Below the pieces are notes generated by a model that did not search any database, had not been told where the DNA came from, and saw nothing but the letters and a program-made list of their open reading frames with translations. Shown here piece by piece: positions 20,660 to 61,447 of a stretch of DNA of 64,000 nucleotides. Position 1 is the stretch's first letter; each line of letters opens with the position of its first letter. Where the stretch lies: contig NMRA01000958.1 in assembly GCA_002633005.1 (NCBI GenBank), forward strand, positions 5,162 through 69,161, in the 5' to 3' direction. Both the position numbers and the translations under genes were made by a program. Origin of the DNA: Phoronis australis. Taxonomy: Eukaryota > Phoronida > Phoronidae.

Positions 20660-23322
20660 TACTGCTAGTCCAACTCCAAGGCTACACTCCGAAACCCTAT
20701 AGTCGTCCGCCTAAGCATAAAACCGGCTTGTTGTCTTACTCACCCAATTATTCCACTTCAAAGTTATGATCTGAATAGGACTTGATTTAACTCTCACAAA
20801 TATATAGTATTCGTTGATTCAAACGTTTTCTTTTACTTAAGCCGAGTTGTTCAACTGTGCATTGCTTTTCGGCAGCCATTTTATAATGACACCTATGGTC
20901 GTCATGTGCTGCCGCCTTTTGAAAGGACAGAAAACCACACAGAAAAAGGCCAAGAAAATAGTGGAAANAATTTTGGGCTACAAAATGTAGAACAACCTTC
21001 CTGGGTGCTTCTCTACAGTAGACACGCGGAGAGTGAAGCGCTAACTGGTCCATAAGCGCTGACCTATTTTACGCAGAGAACCTGGCGGATGACCTAGTTT
21101 ACGAATTGCTGGTAATGTGCGAGTCGAACACTAACCCCAACCCCCAACCCCCCGCCCCCCTACTTTCTATTTGTCGAATATTGGGCAAAAACTGAAGGTC
21201 CGCCTCTGCAAAACAAAAAGTCTGAGTAAACGAGACAAAAGTACACAAAGTCCACAGGAATTCTGCGCGGATGCACAATTCGATCGCAGGCCTGAACGTT
21301 TTTTTCTTTTAGTCCTCGTTGATTTTTGTCAGCGGAGTAACTTGAAGGTCCGCATATCGAAAAATTCGAGCCCCCTATATTTTAGGCTGGGTGTGCGCAT
21401 GAATTTGATGACTGCATTGTCCGGCTCGAGTAAATGAGACATAACTAAGAGTAATCACTACCCGACCAATAGTACCGTAACCATCTCTGCCTGTATACAT
21501 ATACACTGGCGAATTTTCAAAATGCATTAACCAGAATTTTCGTGAAAAACGTACGAACACCACGGCGCTAAACAGCTGGAAAAACAACCAAGTAGGCCTA
21601 TGGTTTTCGATTTTTAAAAATCAATGAATAAAAAAGCTAAAAACCACAAACATTGGGTAATACGATTGAAGATAAACGACCATGCGTATTGATATAGGCC
21701 TACTAGCTAGGTGATCAGAGTTAACAATATTCTTTTTTAAAATAATAATTAAATATCCTTTCAATCTCGTTTAATCAGATTTTTACAAGAAAACAGTTGT
21801 ACTTTTAACTTGCGCCCAATCTTCATTTTTTAGGGCAGACAATGAAAAAGCTAGAATAGTTATGCAGTCAGTGCACCTGAGTGTCCAGAGATTAAACATC
21901 TTCAGTTTGGCTATCACAATATATTTGCACTTTTGTATAATTTTATGATTTGGGTTCCAATAAAGATTATTTTTGATCTAATGGCAGGTGTAATTTTGAT
22001 TGCCGTGAAATGTTTAGTGTAACAGTAATCTGGAAAGCTCAGGGATGAGTCCCCAATAAGTAAATTAATTAAGTTTCGCTGGCGATAAAATCTACCACTG
22101 TTCTGGTACTAAGTTTAAGAATAGAATAAAACGATATCAAACCCATTCTGGTTACGAAAGACCAACTAGAGATGAGTACTACAAATGAAATAACAAAAAC
22201 CGGTATGAAGCATATTTAAAACCATTGTTCCTTTCGAAAGAGGCCCTTTTTAAGTCATTTTGTTATATTTAAAATGTTCCAAGCTTTTAAACTACTCTCC
22301 ACAGTTGACTGCAAATGCCATAGAAAACCAATTTGGGTTTACTAACAACCACCATTAGAGCTAGCTTTTACCTTTCCACTTCATTAGCTCAGATCTACAT
22401 CAATACAAAGGGCGAGCTGAATAGACATCCTAAAAGTTGTCTGGGGCTAAGGAATCTGAGCAGCGACCAGTGTAAGCGAGAAATTCTCCACATGGACCTT
22501 ATTCTGCTGTTTGATTGTCGGGGTTGAGATCCACAATTAATTCTTGATGCTGTCTGCTCATTTATTTTGATTTGTTCAGCACTTTATATCGTCACATGAG
22601 TTTGCTCAATGAGATAAACATAGCAGCTCATTGAGTTTGTTCTGCTGTGCAAAGAAGGTGAAGTATCGCCGCTAGGTAAATTGTGAATACTTTTAATCGT
22701 TGTTACCATAAGCGCCAGTCCGCCAGATGGCGTTGCGCTGTAATTTTATGCAATTTGAATATTAATTGACATGAAATGAACAAGTAGTGTGTTTCCTTGA
22801 ATTTCTTCTCCTTTATTTTGCACTAAATTAGACGTCCAGTAGTCGTCAATTCCAGTACGGGACATACACACGACAGCGACCCATCATCGGAATCGCGTTC
22901 ACACTTTCCGGCCTGTCAAGAATTCAGTAGGCCGGGAAAAGATCTGATCATCTCTACACATTCAATATCTGTCACGCAAGTCTTCTCGAGATATTGGTAT
23001 GTTTTCCAAGTAAATCACGTGGTCACACTAACTTCCTTCGCGAGATTCTCGCGTCTACGTAAGTCAACTCATTTCAGTAGGATTATATTTTTCTGCTATA
23101 TCAACAGCTATCCTTTTGTGTAGACGGCACGATAGTGCACCTTTTTACAGCTTAAAAATTAAAGGCATTAGTTGCCAATGTTGAATTCTAACCCTTACAA
23201 AAATTAACTCGATTTTTCGTTCACAACGTTTGTATGACGAAAAACGAAATTTTTGGAAGATAGGGACATAATGGATTTTACGGATGGAAACGGCGTTTTA
23301 GGGGTGGAATAGACATTTACCA
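20660..23322. other. Intergenic region, no gene recognised
   Basis: No frame reads as a known protein. There is a single N at 20967 and a C-rich stretch at 21131-21163 whose minus strand could form a G-quadruplex. On the minus strand at about 20883 an ATG in good context (AAAATGG) opens a frame with no recognised product. Confidence 0.4.
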
Positions 23323-23466
23323 GGGCCCAGTTGTATAAAAGTCATACGCAATATAGCAACAACTACGTCGCATTATCACGCGTCACGTCGTTATTATTGA
23401 ACAATGTACCTGACGTCATGCAAGAATCATACTTATCCAGCAGATACGTTCCATGCAACCCAGCCC
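23323..23466. mobile_element. Short inverted-repeat element (MITE M, copy 1)
   Basis: Begins gggcccagttgtataaa and ends in the imperfect inverse gcaacccagccc. It shares a core (gtcgcattatcacgcgtcacgt) with 41567-41718 and contains a perfect CRE palindrome TGACGTCA. Confidence 0.75.
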
Positions 23467-24406
23467 AGGAGTGTGTTTTTGTGGATATTTAACAAGTCGC
23501 CAATTCTCGCCGCTGTCTCCCAATCATTCGCTGAAATCAATGGCGGTCTTTGATTCAGCTTCGCCAGCGGAGCTTTAGACAGCAACCGCGATTGGTTCGA
23601 GTTTCGATTGTTTCAACAATATCGTGACCCCAATTTGATAGTTTGAATTAGTCATGCTTGTTTTAACATGCAAGTCTAAAAACAACCCTTTTTACGCAGA
23701 TTCAATTTTCTGTTCGTGAAAGCCAACGCCTCAGTCATGACGTACATGTATATTGGAGTTCATCAGTTGCTCTGTGATGACGAGAACGATTGGGAAACGG
23801 TGGCAATGATGACGACGCCTATTGCGTTGCATTGTTGAAACGTTTTCCACTTGATTATACTCAATATTTAACGTTTAAAACACGAATATTTCATTTGAAT
23901 GATATTTATTGTATAAAATTTGAAAATAATAGACTTATGAGTCCATTCTCTCATTCACTCCGAAAAACAGCGGTGATGGTTCTCAACATCGATTACACTT
24001 TCCAATCACAGCCTCGGCCTTTAACCGTCTTCAGGTGATCATCTTTGAAATCCTTCAGTCTTCTTTATGATTGGCAGCATGCTTTGTGGCCGGCTTTTTG
24101 TGTCATCCGACCGGCACAGCAATCCTAGAAAGAGGAAGGTGTGTATCGCTTCTTTGTAAATGGCAGGAGTTTTTTCTCGCAAGGCATGACAAACGTCGAT
24201 AATGCTAACTCCAAACAAATAAACATCCGTGAGCACAGATGTTAACTCCCCGTCGCGAACCTCGATCGGGTGCCAGGTGCTCACATGAGTTGCTGTCGTA
24301 TCTGAAGAGATATCAGTCAGTAGTTGCTTGTAGGCCTACTACCTAAAGACACGATAACGTCTTTGGCATTAGTAAAACAACCACTGCGCCTAGCATCGTT
24401 TACAAG

Positions 24407-25257
24407 CATAGGCGGATTTAGGGGGGGCAGGGGGCCCGCCCCCCCCCCCCTTGGCTGCCGCAAAAAAATAAAACAGTAGGACTAAGAGCGTAGGGAAATT
24501 TTGAGTTTATTAATTAACCCCGGTAATTAAAATTATACGGATGAAAAAAGATTTAAATGTGTGCAGTTGTAGTGTTTGGGAGGGGGCCTCAAATCCAGTT
24601 TCAAGTGTCAAATTCTGAACACGGCGCATTCGTAACGGAACTATGGCTAAGTATAGGCTCTCCCGCGATATCCCAGGCGACCGGCAGTGACGCTGCGCAC
24701 TAAGACTCCTTTTCCGTCGTCTGCTCCACTGTGCAATGAAGAAAATTTACTTCATTTTTTAAAGAAAATGGAACCTGAGTGACGATGAAAAAACAGAAGC
24801 TGCTGGTAAGATGTGAATTTTAATCGAAGCCTTAGTGAATCACTCAGAAACTCGCAATACTCTCTAAACCTTATCTTAGGACGATTTCCAAAGCAATCCC
24901 GTCATTATTGCCAACACGAAAAACGGATTTGGTCTTTTGGGCATTTGAAGACTACTTTAAATACAACAAATATGTTAAGAATTGATGGCACAAAATATAA
25001 AACGTGTAATAAGCATTACAAAAAGAAGTAGGTTTCGCGCGCAAACGCTGTGGACCATAAACAAGTAGGTCTCTTAGTATNNNNNNNNNNNNNNNNNNNN
25101 NNNNNNNNNNNNNNNNNNNNNNNNNNNNNNNNNNNNNNNNNCCCCCCTCCCGACCTCCCCCCATTCGGTGCTATGCGCATCTACAATTGTGGTTCACTTT
25201 GCGCAAATGCTTACAAAATGTTGGCCCCCCCCTTGTGATATCCTAGATCCGCCAGTG
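24407..25257. mobile_element. Inverted-repeat DNA element with 5-bp target duplication
   Basis: Ends are CATAGGCGGATTTAGG and the inverse of CACTGGCGGATCTAGG, 14 of 16 bases matching, flanked by ACAAG on both sides (24402-24406 and 25258-25262). It lies in the last intron of the kinase pseudogene. A run of 61 N (25081-25141) replaces part of a C-rich stretch. No transposase is visible; the element is probably non-autonomous. Confidence 0.7.
25081..25141. other. Assembly gap, 61 N
   Basis: Unresolved bases between an AT-rich stretch and a poly-C tract, inside the inverted-repeat element at 24407-25257. Confidence 0.99.
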
Positions 25258-27663
25258 ACAAGAGACCCGTGTCTCAAGTTGACTAACTTGCTACAACAAA
25301 ATAACCAACCGTGACAAACTTGCTTAAGTGATCTAACTGTCCGCTAATTCTTAATCCAGAAAGCGCCCATTTTGAATAAGGAACAGAGCATTTTCATAAG
25401 AGTTGGCGGACTAATAAAAGCAATGAGTTGAGTTCCTTAGATCTAAGCTGTTTACGCTTCACTTACGGCAAGAAATCGTCGCGTTTGGGACGGTAGCAGC
25501 GAATTTTATCCCATGATTCAGCATGTCGAGCTCGAACAATCACTTTGCTTTACTTCCTTTATTGGAAGTGTAAGCGCGAGAAGCGTACGCCATTCCCGTG
25601 GTATTGCGTGATTTTGAGTTTTCGTTAGACGCTTGGGTCTACGAAGCGCACCATTTCATCCATGGCAATGCCGGAATTGTAAGTTTTAACAAGAATCCTT
25701 CTGTGATTCTTTTTGTACGCCTCATGAACGACCCTCCGACGGTCAGGTTTACATGCCTGAGTTGATCAAGTGTTCTATAGACCTAGCTAGGTTAGTAAGT
25801 CTTCAGTGTATTTGTTACAATATTAATTTCCATCTCTAGTCGTTTTACTTGTTTGGTTGATTTGAATTGAAACTAGAAAAGATTTTTCGACTTTTAATTT
25901 TTCTTTCAGAGTTTTCTGGGAATCATGTAGATTTTCAACGATCATTGATAACCGTCGAGGTAATGCAAGGACACTCAGCGTTTGTTCTTAACAAATACAC
26001 TTACCGAAATCCTTTCTTTATGGTCGCAAGACAAAAATCAATCAATTTCACCTTGTTGGTTTGACGTTTCACCATTACATTCTCGGTGTGGAAATCATTA
26101 AGCAATATATCTCTTATGTGGGCGCGATGAACTGCTTTTGCAGCTTTCAGCAATACTTTCACAATTTCTGGAATCGGCAGCGATACCTCGCCCACATTTT
26201 CACGATGGTGGTCTATTTAATCACTTGTGTAAAACCGACTATTAGTTCCATGACAAGACCAGTTATCGGTGGGGCTTCGTCGTCAACCGTTGATGCCAAA
26301 TACAAGCCGAACGGCTTAGGGGCTCATCTGTACCGAACAAGGACCCGTAGACATCGGTATTCTGTCTCAGCTGTTGAGTTCACGTCGGTTTCATGCACGT
26401 GATTTTTTACACAAGCTTTTTGCTCAATACCGGTAGCGTCATTTAAGAAAATCCCAAGGCACACTTTGCCTGAAATTCCTTCTCCCATCACGGCGTAGTC
26501 CCCGTCTCCTCTTACATATCGTATCTGTAAAGAGAAAAAATGTTGAACCGACCTAGATTTGTCAGTTTAGCTAGTTCAAGTTGGATGCGCTGGCTCAGGT
26601 TCCTCAATTTCGTCAAGGGTCCGCGCTATTACTGCTAAGCACGTATTAGGCAGGTCCATAACACCAGTTTGCACGATGCCTGGAGTGTGTTTTTAGAGAC
26701 TTCTTTTATGATTCCTCGTACCACCTGTTCATCCTAAAACTGAACTGTTTACGTGTTGTGAGAGGAGTTTGATATCCGTAAGAATATTGCAATTCAGTAT
26801 CCAGAGAATCATTTGTGTTGCTACTGTTTTTAGTTGAATCCAATTATTGCAATGTTGAGATTACCCAGATTTCTGAGATTCATAAATTAACAAAGGACAT
26901 GCAACAAAAGTTCAATTTACTTCACATTAGTGAGCAATGAAAGTTTAAAAAGTTACCTGGATACTCTCTTTGGCAGATAAGTCGTCTTTGGGTCTAGTTT
27001 TCTGAACATTTTTTATCCAATTTTCGTTCATGGTCAGCAAGAATAGACTGCGGCATGTCTGCGTCAGGTTTTACAGCTATGGGTGATCTTGCGTAATAAG
27101 GAGCCCAGTTTCTAACAGGTTTTCTGTGGGACGGCAACTGACGAAAACTCTCTTGAGCAGTCACTCTCGGATTATGCCGCGTCGGCACGCTGAAACAAGG
27201 GATATGCCTGCGTTGTTCTTTTAGCGCCGGCGGCTTGAGACGTCTTCGAAGTTTGGGTTTGTTAAACGTGCCACGTCTGTTCATGAATTCAAGCGGTCGA
27301 CGAATTATGTTTTTGACGCACGATTTGGCTTTTCGAATATATTTTAACCCAAACGCACTTCGCAATACATTGGGTCGCACGACTTTACTTGCGGCAGCTT
27401 TGGTGTCATAAATGTCCATACTGGGTAAGTCTTAGCCCTGCCCACAACGATCCATTGCGCCTGCGTTAGGAATTTTGGGACTATAGAGGCGAAGCATGAT
27501 GCTGATCTCTGTATTATTCCGTCCTTTACAGCTAATCGCTGAATGCTTATCCTTGTTTTGGTAATGCACGATATTGTTCTATACTTGATTTTTAATTTAA
27601 CACCGCGCACGTTGCAACAGAACTCGTCGTAGCATATCCCGCCTTGACGACAAACTTGGAAAC

Positions 27664-28000
27664 TTAATTTCTGGAAAACGTAAGTACAGAACGGATCGAG
27701 CGATTTGCAAATCTCATCTCTATGGCATCGCTGAACATTTTCAACTCGCTGACAAAAAACTGTAGGAGAGAAACAGGCTTAAGCAGCTGCATGAAGTCGC
27801 ACGACAGCTCTGGGGGTTTCACGGAGATATTCGGCACTGTGACCAGCGACAGACTTAAAGGTCTAACCCTGTGCTTCCTTCTGTCTGTTATGCCGAAAGC
27901 GACATTTTTTGTAGATTTGTTCGCAAGAGCTTCTGTGGACAACTGGAATTGTTTGGAATTAGTTTGCTTTCCACTATTTTGCAGGTCAATGCACCTTATT
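27664..28000 (-). other. Open frame upstream of kinase pseudogene, unidentified
   Basis: A minus-strand frame of about 92 codons (LSTEALANKSTKNVAFG to RSVLTF) is open with a possible acceptor TTCCAG at its 5' side. It could be an upstream exon of the kinase gene, but there is no clear donor and no recognised domain. The plus strand is also open here for 114 codons. Confidence 0.2.
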
Positions 28001-28344
28001 CACACAGTAGACATTTTGAAAGTGAGCCTCTTTTTAGGTTTTAAAAACAATGCATTCCGCGCTTAATCACAGTGCAAGGTGTGACTTTTTCGCATGCCTC
28101 GTTAATATTAATGTCTCAAATGCGTTGTTTTTAACTAAAAAGAGTCCCACTTTTGAAATGGGGACTGGGTGAATGAGATCTGTAGCCCCTCAGTGTTTGA
28201 AAACGTCTTTCAAAGAAACACGTAGCATGACATGTCAAGAAAAGTATATTAGATACGTTTTTAGTCCTTGGGTTGACTGTAAAAATGTTGTTGTGTATTA
28301 TGTAAAACTAGATCTTTTATGTACTTTTCGCTAATTCGAACCAG

Positions 28345-28615
28345 GGGCGGATTCAGGATTTTGAGTTAGGGGGTCAGAGCATAGCGTTAGCCAAGATTGC
28401 GCCCGTCAAACATTCGCACCTTGAACAGCCAAGTGGAACCTGGGTGTTATGTATCTTACTTTGTCAAATAAAGTAGACACTCCATGAACTACGCAGTGAA
28501 ACGAACAGAATTGAACTGAACACTGAACTGATTTATTCTACATATCATAACAATATATATACACACAACTACATAACAACATATGATGCGTTACCTANCC
28601 CCCCCCCCAAAAAAA
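28345..28615. mobile_element. Fragment related to the GGCGGAT inverted-repeat elements
   Basis: Starts caggggcggattcagga, close to the terminus of the element at 24407, and ends in a C-rich/A-rich tract with one N. No matching second end was found, so it is probably truncated. Confidence 0.35.
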
Positions 28616-30822
28616 AAAACTGCCACTGTGAACGTCCTAGCAAAAACTGAACCAATTTCAACCAAATCTGAACTTGTTCAAGATTACTGACTTTCAGATG
28701 TTACGAATAAATGACGATTTTTACTACGGACTAGCCGGGACTCATTCAGGCGTCTCCAAACGTTGAGAGATTTCATTGACTTGAAAACCTCTCCCGTATT
28801 TCTGAGCAGAAAGTATTCAATTTTGTCCACAACTTGAAACTTTCTTTTGCCTAAGCACCTTGCTCTCCTCAACGCTGTTGGTGATTGATGAAATTTGACG
28901 ACGCATTATGGAGTAACGGATGATAGGTCGGCATAGGTTTCAGGGTGATTTAAAGGACTGGTCCCTCTACGCTACCCCACCCCCTCTCGTTTCAGAATGA
29001 ATGAAGTCTTTATCATTCACAAGACTATCCCTACTGCCAATTCGTTTCCAAAAGTGGTAGTCAATTTGGCAATTTGTCAAATTTCTGCCTTTGCCAGTCT
29101 CTGCTGACAATGGCACCGCTCCATAGTTCAGTTGACATAGCGAGTTCAATCACGTTTTGTATCTGGGACAGAAATCTGATTTACTCTCTATAGAATCTCA
29201 TAACTGTTTTGAAAAACATGGGTAATGTTTGGATAACGCTTCTAGAAAATTGACCGATAATCATTCTCTTGCTACTGGTGGGTTCAAAGGTAATTTTATG
29301 TTATGCAGTCTATTTTGATAAATAGCAGTTAAGAAAAAAATAGTACATTTTCATCAATACATTAAAATGAAACAATAGGTTTTACTGCCGGAAAATATAT
29401 TTTGGGGGCAAATTCTGAGGAGCATTGGCTTCATGAAGTTAACAGTAAAATCCTTCTGATTTTGTTGTAAATCACCGATTCCTTACAAAGGTTTCCAGTC
29501 AAAGTTATCTGAAACTGGGGTGGTGACTTCATCAGCTCGACATTTCGTTATTGGGCGCCGTGAAGATTGTCGAGACCTGTGTCGTGTATTGATGATCAAA
29601 GCTGGCGCGCAAAAAAACTAAGAATTAATCTCCTCAGTATGCGAGAAAAAGTAACGAAGAGTCAAAGCACATTGGAGGAATAACCTCACGAGAAAAAGCA
29701 TTGGGACGATATGAAGTGATGGATTCCCGTGCGACATGAGTTGAACATTTTTAGAAATGCCGAGATTGCTCGAGTACTGAGACAGCCGGAAGGTTTGCTT
29801 TCCAACCCTGTCTTCCAGGAATAGCCACCATTCAAGCATATCTGAGATTAATATCAAGCAAAACCTAAAATTATCTTTGAATAGCTTATAATGTTTCTGG
29901 TCTTTAACTCATTAACCCGGCGATTGAATCCGTCGCAGACTCTCAACAGTTTTCTGATGATTTCGGCCAGCCGATCGGAAACACACTGTAACTACATTGT
30001 GTATAAATTAAACAAAACAAAATTTTCCTATTTCAACATAAGCTCTTCCACAACTCTCCTCGGATACAAATGTAGATAAACTATGAAAATAAAAGTTTAT
30101 GCATTTTTCGCAAATATTGCAAGAGGGAATCAAGTCCATGGCCTATTTTTTCTCATTTGATGAATTTTTGCTTGCCTCATTTTCAAGAATCTCGTCTTCA
30201 TCGTCCACTGCTGTACTCTTCATGCACAAAAGTTGACAACAAAGACATGATAAACATGCCCGAACATTTTTAAGAAATTTTCCCATATTAATCATTCGCA
30301 AAATTATTTCAATTTTCATACAGGCAGTCATGAAAAATGGGTCACAGTGACGTTCTTTATTCTTACGTCACTTTATTGTCCGAGGTCAAATTAGTAAAGG
30401 GCATTTAATTCATACTCTAACCTTTGTTAACGCAAAGACAAGGGATTTGAACTATCAGTCCTTGTCTCTAGTGAAATCAACATAAACTAAAAAACAGTGA
30501 CTCTGTCTTGAAACATTTAATTATACCAAAAACGTTTTGTTTTGATTTAATACCGAATCGTAAAATTGTACGATTATGAATTTTTTGACGTGCGAAATAC
30601 TAGGTATATAAAATACTGGATTATAAAATAATTACCGTCTATGTACGAGGCATATGCACGTAGGCGCAACCTTACATTTAGGCATGTTTGTCTAAAACAA
30701 CCGAAAATCATATAGTATATTCTTGAGCAATTTTCTTGCAGGAAGTGTGAGTAATTTTATGTTCAAAATTGGTAATGTGTTTCATTTTCCATTTTATGTG
30801 TTTCTGCTTGGTGTCAAAGTTT
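28616..30822. other. Intergenic region, no gene recognised
   Basis: A minus-strand stretch at 28684-28900 can be read with one frame change (MRRQISSITNS, then KFQVVDKIEYFLLRNTGEV); this may be a decayed exon. The rest shows no gene or repeat that I can support. Confidence 0.35.
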
Positions 30823-30977
30823 GGGATTAAGATAATTCAATAATCTAACCATTGGGATTAAGATAATTCAATAATCTAACCATTGGGATTAAGATAATTC
30901 AATAATCTAACCATTGGGATTAAGATAATTCAATAATCTAACCATTGGGATTAAGATAATTCAATAATCTAACCATT
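30823..30977. repeat. Perfect 31-bp tandem repeat, five units
   Basis: Five identical copies of a 31-base unit beginning gggattaagataattc and ending taaccatt. Identity of all units suggests recent expansion. It is intergenic. Confidence 0.97.
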
Positions 30978-32037
30978 GATCACTAAATGTGACAATAGTC
31001 ACGAAAATAAAAAATTGTTCATGTAATGATTTGAAACACAAGATTCATTCAATATAACGATTTGGTCGGCTTGCCAGGGACGGTATAGTTCACTGATGCG
31101 TCAGCCATTGTCTCAAGGAATAATGAACGGTCCGGTTGGTTTAAAACCGCTTTAATTTGAAATTTTAGTGCTAAATGTAACCAAGTTTACGTCAGCTTTT
31201 ACAGTTTTGTAAGGAGTAATGGCTACGTTACTTTGATGTCAGTTTTACCAGGAAGAGATAACCAGGTTTTACTGAAGCCTTTCACATTCACAGTATGTGC
31301 ACTCACATAGGCTCATATGATATTTAGGTGCACAATTTGAGTCTGCCGTCAATACGCATGTACGATAGCCATAATATTCCCAATTTTCGGAACGCAAATG
31401 ATCACTAAGTTGATTTCATAGATTACCTTTGCGGAAAATTGCATGGCCAGCGTACCATTTTGTTTCATTCAGTTCGAGATAGGCCATTGTTTGTGTATTG
31501 ACCCGATTGCTACATGTATCAGAAGACTTATTCTAACACTGGTTTGGGTCAGCCAGTGCATATGTACCAACACAAGCCACCAAGACACATCCAATCTGCA
31601 CGTTTTCGCCACTTGCCAAAAAATTAAGCCCCGTTTTGATGATTTCAACCAATTCTCGTTGTCACCTGCTAATGCATCACCTACGCCATCTTTAAGCAAG
31701 ATTCACCTAAAAACTTATACTCCCTATGTCACATTGTATGTTGTGATTCCTGGTGGGTTAACTTTACACAGTTGTCTTGTTCGCTAAAAGTGTAGGCCAC
31801 GCTTGCCCGTTAGCAGAGTTCGAAAGCTTTCAAACTTTGCCCCAATCTTTTGGGGGTCGTGGAGGGTTACAGAGCATAATTTTGTTTCAGATATTTGGAT
31901 GGGTAAGTCGTTTATAATACCTTGCAATACGTATCCTTTTAAGAAGTGATTACCCCGGTAACAGTAACAGCACATCTCTATCAGCTGCAAGTCCAAGTGG
32001 AAGAAGGATGAACACAATTACTGGGAGTTGGCATGTT

Positions 32038-32043
32038 TTTATT
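32038..32043 (-). terminator. Candidate GARS polyadenylation signal
   Basis: AATAAA on the minus strand about 220 bases downstream of the GARS stop codon at 32261-32263. Position is plausible; unverified. Confidence 0.3.
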
Positions 32044-32260
32044 GACTCAAAGATATCCAGGCGGAACTTAAAACTAGTGGTACAACTATTCTTCGGCATA
32101 TCTTTTCTTAATTTTAGGTTTATGCAATTATACATTTCAGCTAACATTGATCACATTTGAAGGTAATATACTGAAGCTTAAGCAAAGCGTATTGAGGACA
32201 ATGTCCTATTTTTCCTGCAAATCATTTCGCGGTACATAATTTTATCAGGATGAGAAGTGT

Positions 32261-60566
<28,306 letters not shown>

Positions 60567-60584
60567 GCCACGCAAAGCTCTTGA

Positions 60585-60603
60585 TTGGCGGGAAAATGAG
60601 ATT
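60585..60603 (-). promoter_or_regulatory. E2F-like/CCAAT sites at GARS start
   Basis: On the minus strand TTTTCCCGCCAAT lies 25-35 bases upstream of the first GARS ATG, combining an E2F-like core with a CCAAT box. This suggests a short 5' leader. Inferred from motif only. Confidence 0.35.
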
Positions 60604-60653
60604 CGAAAGGTATAAGATATATTTTGAGCTTTGAAAAACTGAAAGAAGAACAA

Positions 60654-61026
60654 AGCGATGTTTTTATTATGACATACTGCCAGTATTTACCACAATAAAT
60701 GGTTTGGAATAGCACATTGTGACAAATGTTATGGTGTGCCTTCTTTCCTAACTTAAAAACCTCATGTCTTTCGATTTCACTGCTTTGCATGCTGGGATTA
60801 AAGATGTCTGCTCCCTAATGAAAATGTGTCCTTGTTTCAATCTTCAGTCATTTTAGCTACATTCCGTCATTACCAAAGACAAAGGTATTTTTAAATTAGT
60901 AATTTGTCAAATTTTGATTTTATAGTCTAGTGGGTGTTTTCTGCTGAAAGGATTGTTGGATTGCTTTGCACTAAACAAGTGCTGAACGCTACATGCCTGA
61001 TCTGAAGTGACCTCCACAGCCCAGGC
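60654..61026. other. Upstream flank of GARS, no other gene seen
   Basis: No frame or RNA gene is recognised. The short stretch tttgcatgctgggatta at about 60785 resembles promoter motifs only loosely. Confidence 0.35.
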
Positions 61027-61150
61027 ACAGCAGGGCTCGACGCTATTAAAATCGCCAGGTCGCATTTTGCGACCTAGCCAGAATCCCAGGTCGCATTTCC
61101 AAAATCCAGCTCGCATCCATAAATGCCAGGTCGCAAAAATTTCTCGCCAT
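61027..61150. mobile_element. Possible hAT-type element fragment
   Basis: Begins cagcagggctcgacgctatt, like the CAGGG-CTCGA termini of some hAT elements, followed by four spaced copies of caggtcgca-type motifs. No second end was found. Confidence 0.3.
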
Positions 61151-61447
61151 TTTTACGCGCTAAAATTGATTTTAGATCATCGAGAAAATGTTTAGATTAT
61201 GCTCTTTCCTGCCGCGTTAATACTCAAAAATTTCAGATCCCAAAACTGACTTCGTTCATGCAGGTACGGCGTTACTGTTCTTCATGACCGCCATTGAAAG
61301 TCTCTAGAGTGCAAGTTAAGTTCCCGACGTGAAAGTTGAATTAGTGCTCTCTAACTGACCCGTGCATTCGAGCATGCTATGAACATTCCCACTAAATAAA
61401 ATTGGTTCTAACCCCGGTGTTTAAGGTAAACGGCGGGGTATGGAAAA

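Larger units (their letters stand above)
24039..27420 (-). pseudogene. Protein kinase pseudogene, three exons recognised
   Basis: Exons 26957-27420, 26005-26524 and 24039-24301 have good splice sites. The first encodes a basic tail, MDIYDTKAAASK onward. The second holds the kinase N-lobe (Gly loop GEGISGKV, beta-3 Lys in ACVKN, hinge GLVMEL) and the catalytic loop (NDFHTEN). The DFG is replaced by DFC. The third has the C-lobe (LTDVY-FGVSIIDVCHALREK) and ends GFQR-stop. Lesions: an A6 run (27009-27014) that needs A5 to stay in frame; in-frame TGA at 26324-26326; TAG at 26213-26215 with a frame change; and four extra bases near 24263 that split the HLAPE motif. A transposon sits in the last intron. 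Family placement beyond protein kinase is not certain; exons upstream may be missing. Confidence 0.75.

Noticed and set aside
31443-31787. 114-codon plus-strand frame upstream of the GARS 3' end
   Set aside because: No known domain; overlapping open frame on the other strand; no splice or repeat context.
60567-60653. Upstream extension of GARS exon 1 (29 more codons)
   Set aside because: The frame is open but begins with TTG, not ATG; E2F-like and CCAAT motifs in this stretch suggest that it is promoter.
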